DNA of 64,000 nucleotides. Source: Pseudeuparius sepicola. Taxonomy: Eukaryota > Arthropoda > Insecta > Coleoptera > Anthribidae. The stretch is from positions 67,314,692-67,378,691 of the forward strand of contig OY987299.1 in NCBI GenBank assembly GCA_963920635.1, written 5' to 3'. Below, piece by piece: positions 54,441-64,000 of the stretch (its first letter is position 1; every line of letters starts with the position of its first letter). The notes under the pieces were generated by a model, which saw only the letters and a list, made by a program, of their open reading frames with translations, had not been told where the DNA came from and ran no database searches. Made by a program: the position numbers and the translations under genes.

Positions 54441-55045
54441 TGATATGAATTCACATTTTTTAGAATATGTAGGATTATATTACTTACAGTTAAATCATTT
54501 TACCTATCGTGTTTAAATATATCTTGAATGCTACAATATTGTTTAATTCTTAATTAAAAAACACTTAGGTTTCAGACCTGTTTGAAATATAGTGGGCTTA
54601 TTTCGTTTTCATTAGTGGAAATTTTTAAGCAAAAGCCAAAGAACCGCATATTTGGAGGATTTGTGTTTTGAACTCGTACTGATTTAATAAGATGTGAGAA
54701 TATTTGGACACAGGGCCTAGAGAACAAAGAAGAACAAAGGCAATTGAGAATTTTTTTTTACTAGGATCCATGCACTATAGTAAAAAATATGTAATTATGT
54801 ACGAGGAGAGAGAATAAGTTAGAAAATATACTTACTGATTTTATATATTTTTTTTAGAACTAGGGTTTGGACAAAAAAAAACGAAAATAGTAAAAAAATA
54901 TGTAATTAGGTTAAAAAAAATGTCAAAATACAAAAGGATAATAAACTTAAACAAAAATATATAACTTAAAGAAAAATATATATGAGAAAGAAGCAAAAAA
55001 GCAGGAATAAAAGGGTGCCAGGCTAAAACAATACCTTAAAAAATT
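54441..55045. other. Intergenic between convergent genes A and B (left arm)
   Basis: The AT-rich 3' regions of two convergent genes. The stretch is kept almost base for base in the right arm (63054-63658), including non-coding sequence, so the arms are copies of the whole block. No further gene. Confidence 0.6.
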
Positions 55046-56282
55046 CTATAATTTAAATCGTTTAAATAGTCTCGCACCGACAACCAAATCTTTTTGTAAT
55101 TGTTGAATTAATTTGTCACCCTTTTTGTCCTGTTTTTTTAATCGCTCCATTTCACGTCTTCTTTCTGCCTTCTTATCTTGTTCCACCTGTAGCTTCCGCT
55201 TCGTCCCTTCATACTTTCGTTTCAGCTCACCTGTCACCCCTTTGACATATGAAGATATATCGCCTTTTCCTTCCGTATCTTCGAACTCATCTTCAGTGTC
55301 TTGAGTTGGTGGCAAGCTAATCACGCTGAAGGCGTCGTCGTCTTGAATTTTCATTTTTTTTTGTGGCCGCACCCATACAATAGCGGTATCGTGAGTCACA
55401 TGAGGACACCGGGGGCCCCAACAAATCGTCTTGACTTGACGGCAGGGATGGACAGGCAGTTGACTGAAAAAAAATTAGTGGGTATTTATAATATTTCTAT
55501 CGTTCATAGGAACTTTTTAACACACCTGTTTTGATAAAACACTTACTGGTATTATTATTTGCTGATGGATGATTGGTTTCCGGCAAGACGCAACTCGGGG
55601 ATCACTAGTTGAGGGTTGATCTGTGGTAATCGGCGGCAAGACCGACGAATCCTCCCGACCAAGTGATGCAAGGGGTGGGCACGTTGTAGACTGAAAAAAA
55701 TTCGCCTTTAAAATGTTTTCAACGGACTTTTTAACACATTTTGAAAATAGTACTTACTGTTTTTTTGAGAGACAGGCTCGGTCTGTTGTTCATGACGGAT
55801 GGAAAAGTGTGAACAGGTTTCTGGCAGGGCGCAGGCTGTCCACTAGTTGACGGCTGAGACTCGGATTGAGACTGCGACAGGTCCGTCAAATCCTGACTCA
55901 GTGACAGCATGTCAAGGCATGTCTGAGAAGAAAAAAACACTAGGTTTTAGGCTAAAAAATTCGCCTTTAAAATGTTTTCAACGGACTTTTTAACACATTT
56001 TGAAAATAGTACTTACTGGCTTTTTGAGAGACAGGCTCGGCCTCTTGTTCATGACGGCTGGAAAAGCGTGAACAGGTTTCTGGCAGGGCGTAGGCTGTCC
56101 ACTAGTTGCAGGTTGGGATTCCAGGCCCAACAAATCTTCTGGATAAAGCGACCGTATGTCTGAAGGTGAACAGGCGGTGGACTGAAAATTCGCGACTTTT
56201 AACGTTTTTCAACGGACTTTTAGCACATTTTGAAAATAGTACTTACTGGCTTCTTAAGGGACAGCGACGGCCTGTTGTTCAT
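55046..56282 (-). pseudogene. Gene B, left-arm copy: 5 exons, frameshift in an A-run
   Basis: Exons on the minus strand: 56282-56247 (36 nt), 56181-56017 (165), 55922-55758 (165), 55690-55547 (144), 55463-55046. All donors are GTAAGT and every intron is phase 0; introns are 65, 94, 67 and 83 nt. The product is modular, with the unit ending MN.R.SLSLKK repeated in exons 1-3. In the last exon a run of 9 A (about 55355-55363) replaces the 8 A of the right copy, throwing the frame so that translation would stop shortly after, before the coiled-coil tail. The tail itself stays open in the original frame (55399-55046). Either a recent mutation or a sequencing error in the homopolymer. Confidence 0.75.
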
Positions 56283-56399
56283 GGCGGGAGAACCGCTGGT
56301 AGATGGCTGTAGCGCGAAAGTAGATGGTCGGTAAAAAAACTACTCATACACGATCGCGAAGTAGATGAAAAACTAACTAGAATCATCTAATGCGATGCA

Positions 56400-56406
56400 C
56401 TTTATA
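56400..56406 (-). promoter_or_regulatory. TATA box of gene B (left arm)
   Basis: TATAAAG on the minus strand, 118 nt before the ATG, in the same place as in the right arm. Confidence 0.5.
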
Positions 56407-57309
56407 GGGATTAAACGCAGTCAGCAAAAAAAAAATGCTGCGTCAGCAAAAAATTTAGAAAAGGTCCTAGAAGTGACATCTTCACCAAAGCAAAAAAGTT
56501 GAATTTTGGTTAGGAACAGGTCCCAGAAGTGGTACGCCATCAGCACAAAATCCTAATTTACATGCTTTCAAAACAACCATTCAGGCACGCGAATCTACAT
56601 GCCAGCTGATTCCGTGACAATGCCTCACTACTTAGATAACCTCGTATCCAACGTAGTAAAAAAATAGTACGAAAATGCAAGCTATGCATTCTCGGTCAGA
56701 CGCCCCGGCTCCTATACCAGCCACGCTTCCGTTCGGCCGAGATCCCGGCGTTCTGTCCACTCAGCAGTTAGAACAAAGACCCACAGATTTCCGTCGAAAG
56801 GCCCAAATATTTCCTAAACGAAAAATCTGAGAAAATAGGCATATAGCGCAAACGATATAGGTACGAAGTTACCAGGTGGGGCTCGGGGGAAGGGGGCATG
56901 TCCCCAATTGTGGCCCGTGCCAGGCCGGAGGCCTGGCCGGAACACAATTGGGGTTGGACGAACGCGTCAATATTTTCGCGCATGCGCAGTAGCACAGAAT
57001 CGATACCTGAGAAAATTCCAAAAATTTAAAAAAAAAATTTTTTTTTCAAAAAATGAATTTTTAAAAGGTCCTAAGTCGATTGCAGGGTGAAATTTTGAGA
57101 AAAAAGTGACAGAAAGGCCTCAAATAAGCCACTAACTTTGACAAGACATAACGTAGAAGACTCTGTTGTAAGTGGAAATATACAGAAAACGGACACTGAC
57201 CAAAAAAAATGTTAGAAAAAAAATTCAGATAATATAGGAAATGCCTCTGATTGAATAAGATCCAATAAAAAAAAACAATACGAGTAAATAAAAATTTCCA
57301 GTTGCCCTA

Positions 57310-58010
57310 ACCTCTAGGCAAATCGTTGCTGACGGCAAACATAGCGTCAGGATTCGAACCTAAGACCATCACCGACCGTCGACGCGTCTCTACCAAATAT
57401 CTCAATTTTGGTCACGAGGTCACAGAAATCTGCTCCACATAATTTCCAGGAAATATTTCGTTATAATTTTAAAAAATTCAAACGGATTTTTGTCCTTTTG
57501 CAGCCGATACATAGCGATGACACCGGTAAATCAACCCGTTTTGTTGACAAAAAATATAGCAGACTCCCGCCTGACCTACACCGACGCTCTGACCCTGCGC
57601 ACATCTGACGTCATGGCGCCAAAAAAAATCGCACCAGGATTCGAACCTAAATCGACGCTCAGACCAACCATCGTCGTAATTGATATAAGGTAGAATCCCG
57701 AAGAACAAGCCTTGGGGTGGGACCGGTGCCGCAGTTGACCGAGGGGTTCAAAATAACTTGTCTTACCCAATTTTAGTTTTCGAAAATCGTGCCCGGATTC
57801 GATAAAAATTTATTAAAACCAAAGAAGTTATTAAAAAAGGAAATTTTCCATTCTTCCAATTTTTGTCCATCCGTTGGCACACTGTGGTCGAGGGTCGACT
57901 GCCATTCAGACTGGAGTTTTTTTTTACCTATTTTTTCGCCTCGACAAAAATCGTACCTGGATTCGAACCATCGTAATTAAGTCCCACGCTCTGACCAACC
58001 ATCGACGCAA
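57310..58010 (-). repeat. tRNA-like modules with pol III B boxes (left arm)
   Basis: On the minus strand, AGGTTCGAATCCTGACGCTA (near 57350) is preceded by TTTGGTAGACGCGTCGACGG (A-box-like); AGGTTCGAATCCTGGTGCG is near 57640; and ATGGTTCGAATCCAGGTACG near 57965. The first can be laid out like a tRNA (D-arm, anticodon arm, T-arm), but acceptor stems do not pair, so these are SINE-like modules, not tRNA genes. The first two recur in the right arm. Confidence 0.6.
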
Positions 58011-58129
58011 CTACAAAATAACTTGTCTTACCCAATTTTAGTTTTCGAAAATCGTGTCCGGATTCGATAAAAATTTATTCAAACCAAAGAAGTTATTAAA
58101 AAAGGAAATTTTCCAGTCTTCCAATTTTT

Positions 58130-58653
58130 GAAAAGGGAAAAGAAGTGTATTTCCGTGCAAATAATTTAATTAAAAATCATGGTAAAGCGCTTTCGGCTGT
58201 TAAGCCATCCTCAGTACCACTTGTCAAGTGTGTACAGGAAAATTGGAGCATAAAGCATTATACAACAGTAAAAACCATAAATAGAAGGTCACACCAAGTC
58301 ACATTTTAAAAACTTTAAAATACTAACAAATTGTACAACTGTGGGCAGCCAAGCTACCCAAATTATTTGTGGAAGGTGCACGATGCATTTGGTACTTCGG
58401 CTGGTCTTTTATTTAAATAATTTGGGTAGCTTGGCTGCCCACAGTTGTACAATTTGTTAGTATTTTAAAGTTTTTAAAATGTGACTTGGTGTGACCTTCT
58501 ATTTATGGTTTTTACTGTTGTATAATGCTTTATGCTCCAATTTTCCTGTACACACTTGACAAGTGGTACTGAGGATGGCTTAACAGCCGAAAGCGCTTTA
58601 CCATGATTTTTAATTAAATTATTTGCACGGAAATACACTTCTTTTCCCTTTTC
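58130..58653. repeat. Perfect palindrome, 239-bp arms, 46-bp loop
   Basis: 58130-58368 and 58415-58653 are reverse complements with no mismatch that I could find by eye. The loop holds GTGGAAGGTGCACGATGCAT. The arm includes AAAGCGCTTTCGGCTGTTAA, reminiscent of Penelope/foldback-type ends. It sits within a local tandem duplication (57749 and 58013 units) of the left arm and is absent from the right arm. Confidence 0.9.
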
Positions 58654-58889
58654 ATCTATATATACGTGCACACAGCCCCGCACTCCTTTGTTCCAATTTT
58701 TGTCCATCCGTTGGCACACTGTGGTCGAGGGTCGACTGCCATTCAGACTGGAGTTTTTTTTTACCTATTTTTGTCAATTTCGTTGGTTAAAACTAATATT
58801 TCCCCCACCCTGTGGAGCATCGTTGTCGAGGGAAGACACACCAATTTTCTTGGAACTATAGGTTTTCAGCAATTTTAGAAAATTTTCAA

Positions 58890-60410
58890 GGTAATTTTTG
58901 CTGTTTTTATCATAATTTTAGCCTGGGTCAAGCTAGGTGGTAAACTACATTACCAAAAATAAAAAATACTGAAGGTTATACAATTTAAAAAATTGTATTT
59001 TCAATGGATTTTGTCCTCTGAAAAATGGTTCTTGTGTTAATTCGGTTTCAATGAGTTACTGATTGACTAAGGACTCTACAAAAATGTTTCAAATAAAAGT
59101 CGTGGCATATCAAGGGGCTAATCAAATGTTTATAAAAAAAAAATCACAGGTGACGCAGGATATTCACCCATATAATGAAAATCAGCTGTTGCGCGGCATA
59201 ACATATAGTATAGCCGATTAGATGATATATTTGGAAATCACGATACACCTGCATCAGCAGAAAATCCGAGCCCCTGACGTACTAATTGTTTACGTTGTAC
59301 ATCGCATCATATACGGTTCCACGTGGTTTCTTATTTACCATAATGTATCACATTTCCTGCTACCAAGGAGTCTACCTCGGATTTCCACGTGTCTAGTTGA
59401 AGATTCCTGCCTAAATCGTTTGCGTTTACACGATGATTTTCTCAATTTTTTCGTTTATTATTCTATCTGCAATTTTGCAATATCAATGAAATAGATGAGC
59501 GCTCAACGGCTAGGCGATATGTCTGCCGAGAATCTAACCTTGTGTTTTTTACAACTATTTCTACGTTATTATAACCACGCGGTTCGCATATGTAGCCTGA
59601 CGCCACGGAATTAGCTGAGTTCGAGTTTTTCAAATACAAATTGAAAATTTTTATCATTGATGCACGGTAATAGGTACTGATTTTTTTTCAGATTTTTGAT
59701 TTAGAAGATAATTGGGTGAAATTTGTAGCCTATTGTTCTATATGCGGTTTCAGCAAAATCGCTGAGTGCTCGACCAAACAAAGCAGGCGTCTGATGGTGA
59801 ACGCGTTTTCTCTTACTACACAGGGTGGCCCACCATGAACTGCATCGATCTATATATGGAAAACTAAAAGTAGGAAAATTCTGAAAATTTGGCACCTTAC
59901 CAATGCCGATGGGCGCTGCTCAACTAAAATATTTTGGTGAATCTGGCACTTTCGGTTATACCGGAAGTCGATATCAACTTTGTTATCTCAAATTGAACAC
60001 CCTGTATATTATTGCATTTTTGGTTTCTAGGCATCATTTTGGAACAAAAACATGCAACATGTCCTATGTCTAAATCCAACCTTTTTTGAGATATTTGCAT
60101 TTTTCCGAAAAAAAAATTGCAGGTGCAGACCTAAAGTCAATTAGCAATTAATACGATGAAACTGCGAAATTTCACAATGAATTTTTGCATCGTGTAACGG
60201 AAGCCCTGACCTAGTGATCTCTGCTGAGAAATAAATCCGTTCTTATACAGGGTATTCACAAAATATGAATAAAAATTACATTCAAAATGTGCTTAAATCT
60301 CGAAATTTTTAAATGGAAACCCCCATTTTTTTTTAATGCGATCTTATTCACCACTAAAAATTATGAAACTTTGTATAAGGTTTCCTATACCTAAATGCAT
60401 GGCCGCTTCA
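58890..60410. other. Loop of the giant inverted repeat, no gene seen
   Basis: AT-rich; ACAGGGTG-type motifs in both orientations at 59820, 59998 and 60247 suggest old element ends (59818-60006 may be a small inverted pair). The short ORFs have no coding features. Confidence 0.45.
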
Positions 60411-60789
60411 TTAATTCTTGAAAATTTTCTAAAATTGCTGAAAACCTATAGTTCCAAGAAAATTGGTGTGTCTTCCCTCGACAACGATGCTCCACAGGGT
60501 GGGGGAAATATTAGTTTTAACCAACGAAATTGACAAAAATAGATAAAAAAAACTCCAGTCTGAATGGCAGTCGACCCTCGACCACAGTGTGCCAACGGAT
60601 GGACAAAAATTGGAAGACTGGAAAATTTAATTTTTTAATAACTTCTTTGGTTTGAATAAATTTTTATCGAATCCGGGCACGATTTTCGAAAACTAAAATT
60701 GGGTAAGACAAGTTATTTTGAACCCCTCGGTTAACTTTGGCACCGGTCCCACCCCCAAGGCTTGTTCTTCGAGATTCTACCTTATATCA

Positions 60790-61145
60790 ATTACTACGAT
60801 GGTTGGTCTGAACGTCGATTTAGGTTCGAATCCTGGTGCGATTTTTTTGGCGCCATGACGTCAGATGTGCGCAGGGTCAGAGCGTCGGTGTAGGTCAGGC
60901 GGGAGTCTGCTATATTTTTTGTCAACAAAACGGGTTGATTTACCGGTGTCATCGCTATGTATCAGCTGCAAAAGGACAAAAATCCGTTTAAATTTTTTAA
61001 AAATTATAACGAAATATTTCCTGGAAATTATGTGGAGCAGATTTCTGTGACCTCGTGACCAAAATTGAGATATTTGGTAGACGCGTCGACGGTCGGGGAT
61101 GGTCTTAGGTTCGAATCCTGACGCTATGTTTGCCGTCAGCAACGA
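60790..61145 (+). repeat. tRNA-like modules with pol III B boxes (right arm)
   Basis: AGGTTCGAATCCTGGTGCG at about 60820 and AGGTTCGAATCCTGACGCTA at about 61108, each with an A-box-like stretch upstream (ATGGTTGGTCTGAACGTCG; TTTGGTAGACGCGTCGACGG). Mirror copies of the left-arm modules. Confidence 0.6.
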
Positions 61146-61796
61146 TTTGCCTAGAGGTTAGGGCGACTGGAAATTTTTATTTACTCGTATTGTTTTTTTT
61201 TTATTGGATCTTATTCAATCAGAGGCATTGCCTATATTATCTGAATTTTTTTTCTAACATTTTTTTTGGTCTTGTCAAAGTTAGTGGCTTATTTGAGGCC
61301 TTTCTGTCACTTTTTTCTTAAAATTTCACCCTGCAATCGACTTAGGACCTTTTAAAAATTCATTTTTTGAAAAAAAAAAATTTTTTTGAAAATTTTTGGA
61401 ATTTTTATAGGTATCAATTCTGTGCTACTGCGCATGCGCGAAAATCTTGACGCGTTCGTCCAACCCCAATTGTGTTCCGGCCAGGCCTTCGGGCTGGCGT
61501 CTGACCGAGAATGCATAGCTTGCATTTTCGTACTATTTTTTTACTACGTTGGATACGAGGTTATCTAAGTAGTGAGGCATTGTCACGGAATCAGCTGGCA
61601 TGTAGATTCGCGTGCCTGAACGGTTGTTTTGAAAGCATGTAAATTAGGATTTTGTGCTGATGGCGTACCACTTCTGGGACCTGTTCCTAACCAAAATTCA
61701 ACTTTTTTGCTTTGGTGAAGATGTCACTTCTAGGACCTTTTCTAAATTTTTTGCTGACGCAGCATTTTTTTTTTTTTGCTGACTGCGTTTAATCCC

Positions 61797-61803
61797 TATA
61801 AAG
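61797..61803 (+). promoter_or_regulatory. TATA box of gene B (right arm)
   Basis: TATAAAG, 118 nt before the ATG at 61921, with about 30 nt to a TTCTAGTTAG stretch where transcription could begin. Conserved in both arms. Confidence 0.5.
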
Positions 61804-61920
61804 TGCATCGCATTAGATGATTCTAGTTAGTTTTTCATCTACTTCGCGATCGTGTATGAGTAGTTTTTTTACCGACCATCTACTTTCGCGCTACAGCCAT
61901 CTACCAGCGGTTCTCCCGCC

Positions 61921-63053
61921 ATGAACAACAGGCCGTCGCTGTCCCTTAAGAAGCCAGTAAGTACTATTTTCAAAATGTGCTAAAAGTCCGTTGAAAAACG
62001 TTAAAAGTCGCGAATTTTCAGTCCACCGCCTGTTCACCTTCAGACATACGGTCGCTTTATCCAGAAGATTTGTTGGGCCTGGAATCCCAACCTGCAACTA
62101 GTGGACAGCCTACGCCCTGCCAGAAACCTGTTCACGCTTTTCCAGCCGTCATGAACAAGAGGGCGAGCCTGTCTCTCAAAAAGCCAGTAAGTACTATTTT
62201 CAAAATGTGTTCAAAAGTCCGTTGAAAACATTTTAAAGGCGAATTTTTTAGCCTAAAACCTAGTGTTTTTTTCTTCTCAGACATGCCTTGACATGCCGTC
62301 ACTGAGTCAGGATTTGACGGACCTGTCGCAGTCTCAATCCGAGTCTCAGCCGTCAACTAGTGGACAGCCTGCGCCCTGCCAGAAACCTGTTCACACTTTT
62401 CCATCCGTCATGAACAACAGACCGAGCCTGTCATCACTTGGTCGGGAGGATTCGTCGGTCTTGCCGCCGATTACCACAGATCAACCCTCAACTAGTGATC
62501 CCCGAGTTGTGTCTTGCTGGAAACCAATCATCCATCAGCAAATAATAATACCAGTAAGTGTTTTATCAAAACAGGTGTGTTAAAAAGTTCCTATGAACGA
62601 TAGAAATATTATAAATACCCACTAATTTTTTTTCAGTCAACTGCCTGTCCATCCCTGCCGTCAAGTCAAGACGATTTGTTGGGGCCCCCGGTGTCCTCAT
62701 GTGACTCACGATACCGCTATTGTATGGGTGCGGCCACAAAAAAAATGAAAATTCAAGACGACGACGCCTTCAACGTGATTAGCTTGCCACCAACTCAAGA
62801 CACTGAAGATGAGTTCGAAGATACGGAAGGAAAAGGCGATATATCTTCATATGTCAAAGGGGTGACAGGTGAGCTGAAACGAAAGTATGAAGCGACGAAG
62901 CGGAAGCTACAGTTGGAACAAGATAAGAAGGCAGAAAGAAGACGTGAAATGGAGCGATTAAAAAAACAGGACAAAAAGGGTGACAAATTAATTCAACAAT
63001 TACAAAAAGATTTGGTTGTCGGTGCGAGACTATTTAAACGATTTAAATTATAG
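61921..63053 (+). CDS. Gene B, right-arm copy: 4-exon gene, modular Ser/Pro protein with basic coiled-coil tail
   Basis: Exons 61921-61956, 62022-62186, 62281-62553 and 62637-63053; introns of 65, 94 and 83 nt, all CCA|GTAAGT...CAG and all in phase 0. Joined length 891 nt, 296 residues. Exon 1 is MNNRPSLSLKKP. Exon 2 ends MNKRASLSLKKP, and exon 3 carries MNNRPSLSSLG; before these come TSGQPTPCQKPVHAFPAV and TSGQPAPCQKPVHTFPSV, so the exons are duplicates of one module. The last exon holds an acidic patch (TQDTEDEFEDTEGKGD) and then a Lys/Arg/Glu-rich helix (about residues 235-290, e.g. KLQLEQDKKAERRREMERLK) ending ARLFKRFKL, a likely coiled coil and nuclear signal. Function unknown; a DNA-binding or structural element protein is possible. 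I do not recognise it. Confidence 0.78.
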
Positions 63054-63658
63054 AATTTTTTAAGGTATTGTTTTAGCCTGGCACCCTTTTATTCCTGCTT
63101 TTTTGCTTCTTTCTCATATATATTTTTCTTTAAGTTATATATTTTTGTTTAAGTTTATTATCCTTTTGTATTTTGACATTTTTTTTAACCTAATTACATA
63201 TTTTTTTACTATTTTCGTTTTTTTTTGTCCAAACCCTAGTTCTAAAAAAAATATATAAAATCAGTAAGTATATTTTCTAACTTATTCTCTCTCCTCGTAC
63301 ATAATTACATATTTTTTACTATAGTGCATGGATCCTAGTAAAAAAAAATTCTCAATTGCCTTTGTTCTTCCTTGTTCTCTAGGCCCTGTGTCCAAATATT
63401 CTCACATCTTATTAAATCAGTACGAGTTCAAAACACAATTCCTCCAAATATGCGGTTCTTTGGCTTTTGCTTAAAAATTTCCACTAATGAAAACGAAATA
63501 AGCCCGCTATATTTCAAACAGGTCTGAAACCTAAGTGTTTTTTAATTAAGAATTAAACAATATTGTAGCATTCAAGATATATTTAAACACGATAGGTACA
63601 ATGATTTAACTGTAAGTAATATAATCCTACATATTCTAAAAAATGTGAATTCATATCA
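63054..63658. other. Intergenic between convergent genes B and A (right arm)
   Basis: Mirror of 54441-55045 with few differences. No gene. Confidence 0.6.
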
Positions 63659-64000
63659 TTAGTAATCTTTCGAAGCGTTTTCAATAGAAATTTTTGCGTG
63701 TTGTCCCCTAAAAAACTCTAACTTGTTAATGTTTATTTGTAAATTTACAATAGCCTTCAGAGTCCAGCCATAGTCTCTATGCTCAAATTCATCCAGATCG
63801 TTACATACAGGATCCTCCACGTTATCCCGAAACCACTGTACCATGTTCATATGATGAGAAATAATCTCATTTTTAGTGTTGAAATATTTAAGCTCTTCAA
63901 AGATCATCTCTTTTGTACCACGTTCAAACAATCCACAGAACATTGTATTGACCTTGATCATCTCATTTATTTTTATAATATTTTTTATTCTCCTACTGAA
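63659..64000 (-). CDS. Gene A, right-arm copy, cut by the window edge
   Basis: Open on the minus strand from 64000 down to the stop at 63659. It matches the last part of the left copy with a few changes (MIFEEL for MIVEEL, FNTKN for FTTKN, KINEM for KRNEM) and the same stop. The 5' part lies beyond the window. That the reading frame survived in both arms despite substitutions suggests it was functional at least until recently. Confidence 0.6.
   Translation of the reverse strand, partial: FSRRIKNIIKINEMIKVNTMFCGLFERGTKEMIFEELKYFNTKNEIISHHMNMVQWFRDNVEDPVCNDLDEFEHRDYGWTLKAIVNLQININKLEFFRGQHAKISIENASKDY

Larger units (their letters stand above)
54099..64000. repeat. Giant imperfect inverted repeat (about 4.8-kb and 3.6-kb arms)
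   Basis: Left arm 54099-58890 and right arm 60410-64000 are reverse complements: 54099 pairs with 64000 (TTCAGTAGGAGAATAAAAAA), gene B with gene B, TATA with TATA, and the innermost block (TCAATTTCGTTGGTTAAAAC, CCCCCACCCTGTGGAGCATC) at 58774-58890 with 60410-60530. Differences: about 220 bp (56715-56935) missing from the right arm, an exon-joining deletion in the right gene B, and a tandem duplication with a palindromic insert (57930-58690) in the left arm. The loop is about 1.5 kb. The right arm runs past the window edge. Confidence 0.9.

Noticed and set aside
55113..55304. Ser-rich 63-codon ORF opposite gene B tail (and its mirror 62795-62986)
   Set aside because: Antisense of the Lys/Arg/Glu coiled coil, which always gives Ser/Leu/Phe-rich frames.
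57340..57420. A functional tRNA gene
   Set aside because: A and B boxes are present but the acceptor stem does not pair and the sequence is repeated in both arms; called a tRNA-like module.
58474..58719. 81-codon minus-strand ORF with MCQRMDKNWNKGVRG
   Set aside because: It spans the edge of the perfect palindrome and a duplicated block; no motif and no support in the right arm.

Overview
This window is AT-rich animal DNA, almost certainly from an insect. Non-LTR retrotransposons, Penelope-like elements, a Ty3/gypsy element, hAT-, mariner/Tc1- and piggyBac-like elements and a Helitron end fill most of it. The genes that can be read contain spliceosomal introns (GTAAGT...YAG). A Dong/R4-type element sitting in (TAA)n tracts and a mariner relative with a WPPRSPD motif also point to insects. 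I cannot assign an order or species. Nothing bacterial is present.

Layout. 1-8.4 kb: two abutting TA-flanked foldback elements; the first carries a satellite of about 241 bp in inverted arrays, the second a dead mariner-type transposase. 8.4-9.2 kb: the last two exons of an apparent host gene (minus strand), with matching splice phases and a poly(A) signal. 9.3-13.15 kb: four Dong/R4-like copies, head to tail, each joined through the (TAA)n tail of the one before; the second keeps a 650-codon open frame (RT, zinc knuckle, restriction-like endonuclease). 13.2-27.7 kb: three broken jockey/CR1-like LINEs and Penelope pieces. One LINE is split by a 1.65-kb element flanked by AT, the next by a 5.16-kb hAT with a perfect 8-bp target duplication; that hAT in turn carries a 3.57-kb TA-flanked element with GC-rich contents. 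27.85-30.0 kb: a 2.2-kb foldback. 30.8-35 kb: Penelope, a repeat unit with a small hAT in it, and a Helitron end. 36.4-42.1 kb: a Tc1-type palindromic MITE interrupted by a defective gypsy element. 42.3-52 kb: a second copy of the 31.8-34.6 kb repeat, split by a LINE that is itself split by a second AT-flanked element.

54.1-64 kb (running off the right edge) is the most unusual part: a huge imperfect inverted repeat. Each arm holds the same pair of convergent genes. Gene A resembles the N-terminal region of a protein family associated with viral/Maverick-type DNA polymerase B in arthropod genomes. Gene B is a 4-5 exon gene with all introns in phase 0, repeated Ser/Pro modules and a basic C-terminal helix. 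A TATA box lies upstream of gene B in both arms. The right copy of gene B is intact; the left has a frameshift in an A-run and one exon boundary more. The arms also carry tRNA-like modules with pol III B boxes, and the left arm contains a perfect 239-bp palindrome.

Family calls come from motifs read by eye; no database search was possible.
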